Assembly (NCBI RefSeq): GCF_008929045.1
Contig: NZ_VFAH01000027.1
Location: forward strand, 1 to 64,000
Source: Noviherbaspirillum aerium
Lineage (GTDB): Bacteria; Pseudomonadota; Gammaproteobacteria; Burkholderiales; Burkholderiaceae_D
Reading direction: 5' to 3'
DNA: 64,000 bases
A program made the position numbers and the translations under genes. Below the pieces are notes generated by a model, which was not told where the DNA came from, did no database searches, and saw only the letters and a list, made by a program, of their open reading frames with translations. Positions 33,785 through 42,930 of this stretch are shown here, piece after piece (position 1 is the stretch's first letter; each line of letters opens with the position of its first letter).

Positions 33785-34198
33785 TCAGTCCTTGGAAAAG
33801 GCTTTTCCAGAAAAGTCGACTGTCACGAGCGTCCCGTCCAGTTTGCCCATACCAGGCGCATTTAACGGCATGCCCGGAGCCGATACCCCTTTGACCTTCG
33901 GCTGCGCGATGAGCTTCGCAACTGCGGCTGCTGGAACATGTCCTTCTATGACTTGACCCGATGCCTCGGCCACCCCGGTATGGCAGGATGCCAGCTTTTC
34001 CGGCACCCCAAGCCGCTTCTTGACTGCCGACATATCCTCAGAATTGATGGCATTGACCTTGTAACCTGACTCACGCAGGTGCTCAACCCATCCTTCACAG
34101 CAACCACAGTTTGCGTCCTTGTAGACGGTTATCGCTTCACCCCCGGCATACACCACCGAGGAAGCTGCAACAAGCAATGAAAAAAGCAATTTCTTCAT
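33785..34198 (-). CDS. DUF411 metal-binding protein, cus copy
   Basis: The 137-residue exported protein has a signal peptide (cut near SVVYA) and a thioredoxin-like DUF411 domain with YKDANCGCCEGWVEHL, SCHTGV and EGHVPA blocks. Members bind Cu in the periplasm and are commonly coupled to CusF-like genes. It is the last gene of the dme-cus run and follows cusF by 13 bp. A second DUF411/CusF pair lies in the copper island at 53867-54680. Confidence 0.87.
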   Translation of the reverse strand: MKKLLFSLLVAASSVVYAGGEAITVYKDANCGCCEGWVEHLRESGYKVNAINSEDMSAVKKRLGVPEKLASCHTGVAEASGQVIEGHVPAAAVAKLIAQPKVKGVSAPGMPLNAPGMGKLDGTLVTVDFSGKAFSKD

Positions 34199-34211
34199 AG
34201 TCAAATCTCTC

Positions 34212-34598
34212 TTACTTTTGAACGGTCAACGAGGTGACCATCGGGGCATTGTCTACGTTCTCAATGGTGAATTTCACCTTGTCACCGGCCTTCACGTTGG
34301 ACAGCATTGCGGTATCGCTGACAGTGAAAGCCATCGTCATTGGCGGCATTTCAACCGTCTTGGACTTGATAGGGCCATGGTTCAATGTGATGCTCTTCTT
34401 TGCCTTATCAACAGCCTTTACTTCAGCTTCATTGTCGCCAAAAGTCCTTTTTGTAGTCTTTGTGCTTTGGTTTCCCATGTTGTCCATTTTCATACCACCC
34501 ATGTCGCTCATGCCCCCTTTGCCTTGGTCAGCGGAAGCGTTTAGAGCCAGTGCAGCCATTGCCGCAACGAGTGCGAATTTGTATTTGGAAGAGTTCAT
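34212..34598 (-). CDS. cusF: CusF-like periplasmic Cu/Ag-binding protein
   Basis: The 128-residue protein has a signal peptide, a Met/Gly-rich linker (about 28-45: GGMSDMGGMKMDNMG) and the OB-fold CusF domain. The metal motif is LNHGPI followed by PPMTMAF. In E. coli CusF a Trp (W44) precedes this Met pair; here that place is Met (EMPPMTM). CusF hands Cu(I)/Ag(I) to CusB. It lies 37 bp after cusA. Confidence 0.87.
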   Translation of the reverse strand: MNSSKYKFALVAAMAALALNASADQGKGGMSDMGGMKMDNMGNQSTKTTKRTFGDNEAEVKAVDKAKKSITLNHGPIKSKTVEMPPMTMAFTVSDTAMLSNVKAGDKVKFTIENVDNAPMVTSLTVQK

Positions 34599-34635
34599 TT
34601 TGTTGCTCCTGTAGGACTAGGTAAAAAATAATGTG

Positions 34636-37600
34636 TCATGCCTTGACACTATTCGGCTGAAAATTTACGGCAATACGCAGCTTCCGCTCCTGGAGAAGAC
34701 GCCACGCTGCCGGAATAACAAAGAGCGATAACAGGGGGGCTGTGACCATGCCCCCTACCATCGGTGCGGCAATACGCTGCATGACCTCGGACCCGGCACC
34801 GCTGCCGTACATAATGGGAAGCAAACCAGCAAGAATCACCGCGACGGTCATGGCTTTGGGCCGGACGCGCAGCACTGCCCCCTCTCGAATTGCCTCGAGA
34901 ATCAGTTCCTTGGTCAACGGCTGCCCGCTCCGAAGGCGAGCGTCCAGCGAGTTTCTAAGGTAGACCAGCATCACAACACCGAACTCGGCCGCCAGACCGG
35001 CCAGGGCGATGAACCCGACGGCGGTGGCCACCGAAACCGCATGCCCGAGCGTCCAGACAAACCAGAAGCCGCCAATCAGAGCAAACGGAACGGTCAGCAT
35101 TAGCAGCAGTGCTTCAGACGTAGAGCGGAACGCCAAGTACAGGAGCAGGAAAATCACCGTCAACGTCAATGGGATAACCGTCTGCAGCTTCGCCGCCGCG
35201 CGCTCCAGGTATTCGAACTGCCCTGACCATCCAATTGAATAGCCTGGTGGCAGTTTGACCTCCTTCTGTACTGCTGCCTGCATCGCATTCACAGCAGACC
35301 GTAAGTCCGTTCCTCGCACGTCGACGTACACCCAGCCGGATAGCCTGGCGTTTTCGCTACGAATCATCGGCGGGCCATCAGTCACCTGGACTTGGGCCAC
35401 GTCACCCAGCCGAATCTGTGCCCCTCGCTCCGTCACTACGGGCAGTTCTCGTAAGTTTTGGACTGAATCCCGGTAATCCCTGGGATATCGGACGTTAATA
35501 GGGAAGCGCTGTCGTCCGTCGACGACTTCGCCGACGTTTTCACCTCCTATCGCCGAAGAGACCACGGACTGGACGTCGGTGACGGCAAGGCCGTAGCGAG
35601 CTGCTTGTCGTCTATCTATGGTGACGTCAATGTAGCGCCCGCCGCTCAGCCGTTCAGCCAAAGCGGACGTCACGCCCGGCACCTTTTTCACAACGGCCTC
35701 AATCTGACTCGCAATTTGGTCAATCTGGTTCAGGTCACCACCAGACACCTTCACACCGACAGGCGTTTTTATACCGGTCGAGAGCATGTCGATGCGGTTA
35801 CGAATCGGTGGAACCCAGACATTCGACAATCCAGGCACCTTGACGACGCTGTCCAGCTCTTCGACCAGCTTCTCGGGCGTCATTCCCGGACGCCATTGGT
35901 CCCTTGGCTTGAACTGAATAGTCGTCTCGAACATTTCCAGAGGTGCCGGGTCGGTCGCTGACTCAGCCCGTCCCGCCTTGCCAAATACGGTTGCCACTTC
36001 CGGCACTGTTTTGATGAGCCGGTCCGTTTGCTGCAGCAGTTCGCTGGCTTTCGATGCCGCCAAGCCCGGAAGCGCAGATGGCATATACAGCAAATCTCCT
36101 TCATCAAGCGGCGGCATGAACTCACCACCAAGCCGGGAAATTGGGATAGCGGTCAAGGCAAGAGCCACGACGGCAACCGCGATTACTACGATTGGATGCC
36201 GCAATGTAGCTTCCAACAGCGGGCGGTACGCCGCTATCAAAATCCGATTGAGGGGATTGGATGCTTCGCTTGGAATGCGCCCGCGAATCAGGTAGCCCAT
36301 CAGCACAGGCACCAAGGTGATAGCAAGGCCTGCCGCCGCTGCCAGCGTGTAGGTCTTGGTGTAAGCCAGAGGCGCGAACAACTTGCCTTCCTGTGCCTCA
36401 AGGGCAAAGACAGGCAGAAACGACAGGGTCACAATCAGAAGCGAGAAAAACAGGGCCGGACCGACCTCAATCGACGCGTCCGTCACAATCTTCCAGCGCT
36501 CCTGGGTTGTGAGCTCCTTGTCGGGATGGGCGTGTTCATAGGCCTCAAGGTGCTTGTGGACATTCTCAATCATGACAATGGCCGCATCGACCATGGCTCC
36601 AATCGCAATCGCGATGCCCCCGAGCGACATGATGTTTGCATTCACGCCCTGGTAACGCATGACGATGAACGCAGCAAGAATACCCAGTGGCAAGGAGACG
36701 ATGGCCACGAACGCGCTGCGAAGATGGAATAGGAATATCGCGCAGACGACAGCGACAACGATGAACTCCTCAATGAGCTTATTTCGCAGGTTGTTGACCG
36801 CTGCTTTTATCAGGTTCGAGCGGTCGTAGGTTGTGACCACCTCCACTCCCTTCGGCAAGGAGGACTGGAGCGTGTCGAGTTTGGCCTTCACGGCATCAAT
36901 CGTCTGTAGGGCATTTTTACCGGAACGCATCACGATGACGCCACCAGCAACCTCTCCCTCGCCATTGAGCTCGGCAATACCCCGCCGCATTTCAGGACCA
37001 AGCCGGATGGTGGCCACATCACGCAGCAAAACCGGCGTTCCGGCCTCGTTTGCATTCAGGACGATGTTCCGGAAATCTTCCAACGAACGCAGGTAACCGC
37101 GCGAGCGCACCATGTACTCAGTTTCGGCCATTTCGACGACCGAGCCACCTGACTCTTCATTTGCCTTGCCAAGCGATTCAAGGACTTTGGCGTGGGAGAT
37201 ACCGAAGACACGAAGCTTGTCTGGGTCCAAGACGACCTGATACTGCCGGACCATCCCACCGATGCTGGCCACTTCCGCGACATCCGGCACCGTTTTCAGC
37301 TCGAATCTCAGGAACCAGTCATTCAACGCACGTAGCTGGCTCAAGTCGTTCTGCCCGGTGCGGTCAATTAGTGCATATTCGAAGACCCAGCCTACCCCGG
37401 TACCGTCCGGCCCCAGCTCCGCACGTACGCCCTGCGGTAGGCGGCCCTGCACCTGGTTGATGTACTCCAGCACCCGAGAACGGGCCCAGTACAGGTCGGT
37501 AGAATCGTCAAACAACACGTAGACGAAGGAGTCACCAAAGAACGAATATCCACGTACGGTCTTAGCGCCTGGGACAGCCAGAAGCGTAGTCGTCAGTGGA

Positions 37601-37800
37601 TAAGTGACCTGGTCCTCGACAATCTGAGGCGCTTTACCAGGATACTGAGCGCGGATGATGACCTGCGTGTCTGACAAGTCGGGCAACGCGTCGAGCGGTG
37701 TCTTCCCCAGAGACCACAGTCCCCAGGCAGCCAGAATCGCCGTTGCGAACAGGACAAAGAAGCGGTTGGCGATGGAGTGCCGAATGATTTGGGCAATCAT
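34636..37800 (-). CDS. cusA: HME-RND Cu(I)/Ag(I) efflux pump CusA
   Basis: The 1054-residue RND pump has the TM4 relay [16 protein letters not shown] and the Cu-type porter segments [15 protein letters not shown] and [13 protein letters not shown]. In E. coli CusA the three metal Met are M573, M623 and M672; the first two are conserved here, while the third position reads RYGLAV, i.e. Leu. That may alter the site or be a normal variant. Its ATG overlaps the cusB stop (ATGA). No cusC-type gene is adjacent. Confidence 0.93.
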   Translation of the reverse strand: MIAQIIRHSIANRFFVLFATAILAAWGLWSLGKTPLDALPDLSDTQVIIRAQYPGKAPQIVEDQVTYPLTTTLLAVPGAKTVRGYSFFGDSFVYVLFDDSTDLYWARSRVLEYINQVQGRLPQGVRAELGPDGTGVGWVFEYALIDRTGQNDLSQLRALNDWFLRFELKTVPDVAEVASIGGMVRQYQVVLDPDKLRVFGISHAKVLESLGKANEESGGSVVEMAETEYMVRSRGYLRSLEDFRNIVLNANEAGTPVLLRDVATIRLGPEMRRGIAELNGEGEVAGGVIVMRSGKNALQTIDAVKAKLDTLQSSLPKGVEVVTTYDRSNLIKAAVNNLRNKLIEEFIVVAVVCAIFLFHLRSAFVAIVSLPLGILAAFIVMRYQGVNANIMSLGGIAIAIGAMVDAAIVMIENVHKHLEAYEHAHPDKELTTQERWKIVTDASIEVGPALFFSLLIVTLSFLPVFALEAQEGKLFAPLAYTKTYTLAAAAGLAITLVPVLMGYLIRGRIPSEASNPLNRILIAAYRPLLEATLRHPIVVIAVAVVALALTAIPISRLGGEFMPPLDEGDLLYMPSALPGLAASKASELLQQTDRLIKTVPEVATVFGKAGRAESATDPAPLEMFETTIQFKPRDQWRPGMTPEKLVEELDSVVKVPGLSNVWVPPIRNRIDMLSTGIKTPVGVKVSGGDLNQIDQIASQIEAVVKKVPGVTSALAERLSGGRYIDVTIDRRQAARYGLAVTDVQSVVSSAIGGENVGEVVDGRQRFPINVRYPRDYRDSVQNLRELPVVTERGAQIRLGDVAQVQVTDGPPMIRSENARLSGWVYVDVRGTDLRSAVNAMQAAVQKEVKLPPGYSIGWSGQFEYLERAAAKLQTVIPLTLTVIFLLLYLAFRSTSEALLLMLTVPFALIGGFWFVWTLGHAVSVATAVGFIALAGLAAEFGVVMLVYLRNSLDARLRSGQPLTKELILEAIREGAVLRVRPKAMTVAVILAGLLPIMYGSGAGSEVMQRIAAPMVGGMVTAPLLSLFVIPAAWRLLQERKLRIAVNFQPNSVKA

Positions 37801-39263
37801 TTCTTTCCTCCGCCAGCTGGCTTCACGTCCTGAAGCATGTAGCTGCCGTCATCACCCTCCTTGAACGAGAACTCCACGTCTTGGCCAACCTTGGCCTCCG
37901 CAAAAGCGTCTGGCTTTGGTTTGCCGAAGTCCATTGTCATGGCGGGCCACTTCAGCTCAGGAATCGGTCCATGGGACAAGGTCAGTGAGCTTGGGGACAC
38001 CTTTTCGACCTTGCCGACCCCTCGGTAAACCCCTGGAACAGCGATAGGAGAATACTGCGGTTGAGACTTCTGCCCTTGCTCTTGTTCGCTTCCGGCAAAC
38101 TTCGGCAGAACCGATTTCAGCCGCGCCTCCGAGTCGATGAGGAACTGTCCTGAAGCGACCACCTTTTGGCCCTCGTTTAAACCGCTCAGAATCTCCGTGT
38201 CGTCGCCGATATCTCGCCCGGTTGTTACTTGTACCGGCTGGATGCTATTGTTTTCGCCCGTAACCAAGACGACCGAGCGCTTCCCGCTCGTAATAACGGC
38301 TTCGGTTGGAACAAGGAGCCGTGGCACCGCCTTCTCGCCGCCGACCTTTACCCGCATCAGCATGCCCGGTGTGAGGCTGCCGTCACGGTTGTCCAGTTCC
38401 AGCCGTGCCTGCACCGTCCTGGTTGTCGAACTCACGCCTGGGAGAACTTCCCGGACCTTTCCGGCATACTTCTGCTCCGTATTTCCTGCAAAGGTTGCCT
38501 CTACCTGCATGCCAGGACGGACCAAATTGGCCTGTTGTTCCGGGATTTCGGCCAGTAGCCAGACCTTGTTAAGGGCAACCACTTTGGCGACGGTCATGCC
38601 TGGCGAAACCATTGCACCATCACGAACGCCGAGTTCCGTAATGACGCCGGTAACAGGCGATGCGAGCGTCAGGGTTCTCTGTACTTTTCCAGTCCTCTCT
38701 AACTGGGTCACGAAGCTGTCAGGGATGGAAAGTGCGCGCATGCGGTCGCGAGCAGCAGACGCCAGAGCATCGTTGCCGCTACGCTTCAATGCCAAGTACT
38801 CCTCCTGGGGCGCAATCCACTCAGGCACAAATAGCGTCGCAACCGGTTCGCCGCGCTTAACGCGCTGCATGGGCGCCCGGGCATGAAGTCGCTCGATGTA
38901 GCCGGTCACCCGACTCTGCACGACTTCTGCAACGCTCTCGTCAAACTGGGTAGTGCCAACCAACTCGAATGCGTCTCTAGTCTCCTCTCGCCGAACGGTG
39001 GCGTATCGGATACCCAGATTCTGCTGGAGTGTCGGATTGACCGTCACTCCTCCTTCGCCACCGGCCTCGTCCGCGTAGACCGGGACAAGCTGCATGTCCA
39101 TAAAGGGACTTTTGCCCGGCTTATCGAATTTCTGGCCGGGCACCATGGGGTCGTGCCAATACAGGACCTTGCGTCCGGTCTTCGGGTCAGTCTTCTCGCC
39201 GGACGCCTCTTGGCTCGTTGCAGCCGGCTGCGAGTACTTGCAGTTGGTTGACCGCATTGGCAA
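37797..39263 (-). CDS. cusB: CusB adaptor fused to a CusF domain, N-terminus atypical
   Basis: The 488-residue adaptor carries an N-terminal metal-binding module ([20 protein letters not shown]...), barrel and lipoyl domains, a helical hairpin, and at about 410-485 a fused CusF domain ([18 protein letters not shown]) that keeps the Trp. The start is odd: no signal peptide or membrane anchor is found. The frame opens directly after the TAG of dmeF and stays in the same frame. TTG 39263 and ATG 39257 are the only possible starts. Either the export signal was lost in a deletion with cusC, or the protein is not exported properly. Confidence 0.85.
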   Translation of the reverse strand: MPMRSTNCKYSQPAATSQEASGEKTDPKTGRKVLYWHDPMVPGQKFDKPGKSPFMDMQLVPVYADEAGGEGGVTVNPTLQQNLGIRYATVRREETRDAFELVGTTQFDESVAEVVQSRVTGYIERLHARAPMQRVKRGEPVATLFVPEWIAPQEEYLALKRSGNDALASAARDRMRALSIPDSFVTQLERTGKVQRTLTLASPVTGVITELGVRDGAMVSPGMTVAKVVALNKVWLLAEIPEQQANLVRPGMQVEATFAGNTEQKYAGKVREVLPGVSSTTRTVQARLELDNRDGSLTPGMLMRVKVGGEKAVPRLLVPTEAVITSGKRSVVLVTGENNSIQPVQVTTGRDIGDDTEILSGLNEGQKVVASGQFLIDSEARLKSVLPKFAGSEQEQGQKSQPQYSPIAVPGVYRGVGKVEKVSPSSLTLSHGPIPELKWPAMTMDFGKPKPDAFAEAKVGQDVEFSFKEGDDGSYMLQDVKPAGGGKK

Positions 39264-39293
39264 CTGTATTCGGGCTCTATGGCTATTGCAGCT

Positions 39294-40280
39294 CTAGCAC
39301 TGATGGTGAATCTCAATTGTCGAGTGCACGATTTCTTCATGTATCGACAGCTCATCTCGGATCTTGCTGGCTGTAAGGCATGTGTCTTCGGTGACTACAC
39401 TTAGGGCACAGGAGTAGAACCGCCGCCCTACTCGCCAGACATGCAGGTCGACAAGCTTGGTATGCCTGATGTTGTCGTTAGCCTCGATAACCTCCCGTAT
39501 TTCCGCAACAACGGGTGCGTCCATTTCCCGATCTACTAGCACTTTACCAGTGTCTACAATCAGGTTCTTTGCCCAGACAGCCACCAGCACGGCACCGACA
39601 ATCCCCATTAATGGGTCAAGCCAATTCCATCCATACAACCATCCGCCTACCAGTGCAGCAATCGCCAGGAACGATGTGGCAGCATCTGCGATAACGTGCA
39701 CGTAGGCGGACTTGAGATTGAGGTCATGGTGCCCGTGATGGTCGTCATCGCCATGTTCATGCTGACCGTGCTCATGGCCATGATGGTGCCCATGCTCACC
39801 ATGGTGATGGTGCGCACCGCCAAGAATCAGGGCGCAAGCAATGTTCACCACAAGACCGATGGCTGCAATGATAATTGCATCTCGATAGTGAATCGGCTCA
39901 GGCGCAAAGATCCGTTCAATGGAGCTGATCGCCATCACCGCTGCAATACCCAGCAAGAACACTGCACTTGTATAACCAGCCAATATCTCGATTTTCCACG
40001 TCCCAAATGCGAACCTCGGGTCTTTTGCATACTTACGGGCAGCTGAGTAAGCGAAGGCACTGAGTCCAATCGCTAGCGTATGGGAACTCATATGCCACCC
40101 GTCAGCCAGAAGTGCCATCGAGTTGAACCACCACCCGGCCGCTATTTCAACAACCATCATTACTGCGGTAATCCACATCACGAGGCGCGTACTGCGTTCA
40201 GCAGCATGGCTTCCCTCAGCGAAAGTGTGGTCATGTACCCAATTGGAGACCTGGTTGTCGTGCCGCTGTGTACTGCTCAT
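39294..40280 (-). CDS. dmeF: CDF Co/Ni efflux transporter DmeF
   Basis: The 328-residue inner-membrane transporter has six helices with LLADGWHMSSH in TM2 and HVIADAATSFLAI in TM5. A long His-rich loop lies between TM4 and TM5 (HHHHGEHGHHHGHEHGQHEH) and a cytoplasmic domain follows (RHTKLVDLHVWRVG). The DmeF group confers Co and Ni resistance. It ends ...IHHQC at a TAG that sits directly in frame with the following cusB. The RcnR-type regulator upstream fits Ni/Co control. Confidence 0.92.
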   Translation of the reverse strand: MSSTQRHDNQVSNWVHDHTFAEGSHAAERSTRLVMWITAVMMVVEIAAGWWFNSMALLADGWHMSSHTLAIGLSAFAYSAARKYAKDPRFAFGTWKIEILAGYTSAVFLLGIAAVMAISSIERIFAPEPIHYRDAIIIAAIGLVVNIACALILGGAHHHHGEHGHHHGHEHGQHEHGDDDHHGHHDLNLKSAYVHVIADAATSFLAIAALVGGWLYGWNWLDPLMGIVGAVLVAVWAKNLIVDTGKVLVDREMDAPVVAEIREVIEANDNIRHTKLVDLHVWRVGRRFYSCALSVVTEDTCLTASKIRDELSIHEEIVHSTIEIHHQC

Positions 40281-40305
40281 AACAATTCTTTCCGATATCG
40301 ATGGC

Positions 40306-40482
40306 TTACTTGCCTACCAGTTTCTTTTCGCGTCGTGCGCGTTCATTGATGATTTGGTGGCGCCGGTGGTCTGTCATTTTCTTCCACTCCCGTGCCTCTG
40401 CTGCAGTGCGCAGGCAACCAGTACAGAATCCCGTCCTGCCATCGAACTTGCACAACTCAATACAGGGTGATTTCACAGCCAT
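40306..40482 (-). CDS. DUF1289 small Cys-rich protein
   Basis: The 58-residue product reads SPCIELCKFDGRTGFCTGC near its start, the four-Cys pattern of DUF1289, followed by AREWKKM and a basic tail. It lies between the RcnR-type regulator and dmeF with short spacings (9 and 25 bp), so it is surely co-transcribed. DUF1289 function is unknown; a zinc or Fe-S site is possible. ATG 40482 is the only sensible start. Confidence 0.8.
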   Translation of the reverse strand: MAVKSPCIELCKFDGRTGFCTGCLRTAAEAREWKKMTDHRRHQIINERARREKKLVGK

Positions 40483-40491
40483 CTATATGCT

Positions 40492-40782
40492 CTACTTCAG
40501 GTAGGTTCGAACGACCTCAACTAGCTCATCAGCGCCTTTTGCACGTTCAGCATCACTCTCAATCGCAGGGCTGGCCACGTGCTCACGAATATGGTCTTCA
40601 ATGACCTCAGCCATCAGGCCGTTCATCGCCCCGCGAGTCGCAGCCAGCAGTTGTAGCACCTCGGAACAACCGGCCTCGCCTTCAAGGGCACGCTCGACCG
40701 CTTCAATCTGGCCGCGAATGCGACGTACACGGTTTAGCAATTTGGTTTTCTCGCGGGATGTGTGTGCCACTAATTTCTCCAT
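40492..40782 (-). CDS. dmeR: RcnR/DmeR-type Ni/Co-responsive repressor
   Basis: The 96-residue helical protein belongs to the CsoR/RcnR family. The four ligands of E. coli RcnR (H3, C35, H60, H64) have exact counterparts at H7, C39, H64 and H68. It represses the operon by binding a G-tract operator and releases on Ni or Co. A site of this kind lies just upstream (40790-40812). It leads DUF1289, dmeF and probably the cus genes. Confidence 0.9.
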   Translation of the reverse strand: MEKLVAHTSREKTKLLNRVRRIRGQIEAVERALEGEAGCSEVLQLLAATRGAMNGLMAEVIEDHIREHVASPAIESDAERAKGADELVEVVRTYLK

Positions 40783-40789
40783 AAGGCTA

Positions 40790-40812
40790 ATACCATAGGG
40801 GGGTATACTATC
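40790..40812. promoter_or_regulatory. RcnR-type G-tract operator
   Basis: TACCATAGGGGGGTATACTA contains a six-G tract flanked by TA-rich inverted elements (ATAC / GTAT), the structure of RcnR/CsoR binding sites. It is 8 bp upstream of dmeR and overlaps its expected promoter. Confidence 0.72.
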
Positions 40813-41180
40813 AGAAACGTTCGATACCCTTCTGACAGGTCGTTCTTAGCCCACTACTGCCGGCGGCAAATTTGGTAGTGTCGACGTTGGCATCGCCCGT
40901 ACTGGAACGGATCGCCTTGGCGAGAGCAGCGAAATCATCTGCATGCATGTTTTGTAGATCGGGCCCCACCAGGTTGTTGGCCATGAGGACGCCGCTAACC
41001 GTCCCTTCAGTTTCAGGGCACGCCTGCGGTCCCGCAGGTCCATTAACCAGGTTCGAGCGATAAACTGTAATGACACCGCCAGCCATATGGCGTTGCCCGA
41101 AATAAATAGGAGCTTGTGTTAACGGACTGCTGAAACCGGAATACGAAGGTATGTAATCGCGAAGAAGTCGGCGGCACTTT
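40811..41180 (-). pseudogene. Decayed CHRD-domain protein
   Basis: On the minus strand a frame reads PSYSGFSSPLTQAPIYFGQ, then MAGGVITVYRSNLVNGPAGP and GTVSGVLMANNLVGP, resembling a CHRD domain (SYSG...THAHIHFGQ; NGPAG; TVxGxLTAADVxGP). The conserved ending (NVHT.FPGGEIRGQ) is replaced by DTTKFAAGSSGLRT. Upstream a stop codon and a frame change separate it from the N-terminal part, KVPPTSS. I conclude it is no longer functional. A residual 91-codon frame remains at 40811-41086. Confidence 0.65.
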
Positions 41181-41524
41181 ATTATGATCAGGTTGTAAGC
41201 GCTGTTTGCCTGAGCCGGTAAAGGCTTCGTAGGGTTGCGCGTTGTTCGTCGAAAGCCGTGCTTTTAGGGAAACCCTCGGTCTCCCTGACGTTTGCGATGG
41301 GAAGATGAGCTTGTTGCGAATAATTGACTTTTCCACACTCTTTGCCATAAGCATTTCCGTATCGTCCCATCTATTGCAAAATTGCTATTGAACTAAGCGC
41401 GCGATAGTGGTTGCCCATATGCAACCTGTATGCGACCATCTTCCCTCTCGTACGGCAAACTCGATAACGAGAAGATGTTGGTAATATGGCAATTTTGAAG
41501 ACGATGATTTGAAGGAAGTATGCT
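41181..41524. other. Intergenic stretch before the diguanylate cyclase gene
   Basis: I see nothing that passes as a gene. Part of the decayed CHRD N-terminus may extend here on the minus strand. The region close to 41500 should hold the promoter of the diguanylate cyclase gene; GAAGGA lies about 10 bp before its ATG-equivalent start. Confidence 0.4.
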
Positions 41525-42700
41525 GTGCCGGGAATCGATCCCCTTGCTTTTATTATCATTTCCGCAGCTTTCGGTACCCTATGTGCTTTTGTCCTGTTTG
41601 TGCTGGGTTCCGGATTCCTTCGCGATATCAAGGGACTTGCGCACTGGGGTGCCGCTTGCATTACGATGGCTACGGCAGCATTCTTGTTTGCCCTGCGCGG
41701 AACAGTTCCGGTCTTGTTTTCGAGCTTTCTGCCAAATCTGCTAGTCGCTGTCGGCGTCGTTACCATGCACGCCAGTCTGACTGAGTATGGCGGCTTTAAA
41801 AGAAAGACAAAACTGCTGTTTCTTATATTGGGTGCCGCAGCACTTGCCCTGGCGTGGTTCACCTTCGTACAAGACAACTATCGGGCTCGCGTCATCACCA
41901 TGAGCAGTACGCTTACTGTCCTCTTTACTGCATGCGCTCTATTGATTTTCCGGCTCAAGAAAAAAGGATTCGCGGAGCGATTTACCGGGTTGCTGTTTCT
42001 GGCTACCTCGGTCGTCATGCTGGCCCGTTGCACTGCCGCTTTCTTACAAAACAGCCGTGTGAGGCCAGATACCGATACCTCTCTGGTTCATAGCGTCTAC
42101 ATGGGCACGTTTGCCTTCTCGCTCGTCGCGCTTAGCCTCGGCTTCATGCTCATGGTCAGCCGTGCGATGCACATGAAACTCGAATTCCTGGCGACACGGG
42201 ACCAAATGACGGGCGTGTACCGACGGGATGCGTTTCTTGCGCTGCTGGACCAGACGATTGCACAATCGAGACTGAAGCGACGCCCGATGTCGGTATTAAT
42301 CATTGATCTCGACAATTTCAAGGAGGTCAACGACCGCCATGGGCATTTGACGGGCGACCAAGTGATTATCGATTTCTCATCGAAGGTGCGGCAACTTCTT
42401 CGCCGCGGCGACGCCATAGGACGCTATGGCGGCGAAGAATTCCTTGTGCTGTTGCCCGACACGACTCAAGACGATGCCTATTCAGTTGCCGACCGCATTC
42501 GTGCTATGGCAGCTGAAGTGTGGTCCAAGGAGGTTCCTGCTTATACCGTCAGTATTGGGGTGGCTCCGCTGGTGGCCGACTATACCGATTCTGCCACCCT
42601 GATCGACGCGGCGGATAAGGCACTGTATGCGGCTAAGAAGGCCGGCAAAAATCACGTAATGCTCGCCTGTAGTCAGTCGTACGGAATCACTCCCAGTTGA
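41525..42700 (+). CDS. Membrane diguanylate cyclase (GGDEF)
   Basis: The 391-residue protein has about six to seven transmembrane helices in residues 1-210 and a GGDEF domain from about 225 to 380. The active site is RYGGEEF, near residue 300, and the RxxD inhibitory site (RRGD) sits five residues ahead of it, so product inhibition by c-di-GMP is expected. It makes c-di-GMP from two GTP. The membrane part has no named sensor I recognise. It is a single gene, not obviously linked to metals. The start is GTG 41525 (GAAGGA upstream). Confidence 0.9.
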   Translation: MPGIDPLAFIIISAAFGTLCAFVLFVLGSGFLRDIKGLAHWGAACITMATAAFLFALRGTVPVLFSSFLPNLLVAVGVVTMHASLTEYGGFKRKTKLLFLILGAAALALAWFTFVQDNYRARVITMSSTLTVLFTACALLIFRLKKKGFAERFTGLLFLATSVVMLARCTAAFLQNSRVRPDTDTSLVHSVYMGTFAFSLVALSLGFMLMVSRAMHMKLEFLATRDQMTGVYRRDAFLALLDQTIAQSRLKRRPMSVLIIDLDNFKEVNDRHGHLTGDQVIIDFSSKVRQLLRRGDAIGRYGGEEFLVLLPDTTQDDAYSVADRIRAMAAEVWSKEVPAYTVSIGVAPLVADYTDSATLIDAADKALYAAKKAGKNHVMLACSQSYGITPS

Positions 42701-42930
42701 AACACGTTTCTGGCACCGGGAAGCATGCCATTACTGCCCGTCGTTATCCATCACACCAGCACCTGCCGAACCAAGGCGCCTATCGTTGCCAGTGCACCTC
42801 ACTCAAGCGAGTCCTCTCGAGAACCAAGACCAGAGCGTCGACCGTCATCTTGACGGACACATTGTCTGAGCACGCAAACCGATGGCTGTCCTGCGTACTC
42901 CTGATGAGCAACGAGTCCAGTTTCGGAGAA

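Noticed and set aside
36028-36732. Plus-strand frame of 234 codons opposite cusA
   Set aside because: Antisense to the pump gene; composition typical of a shadow frame.
38137-38886. Plus-strand frame of 249 codons opposite cusB
   Set aside because: Antisense to a gene with complete adaptor domains; Ser/Arg-rich shadow composition.
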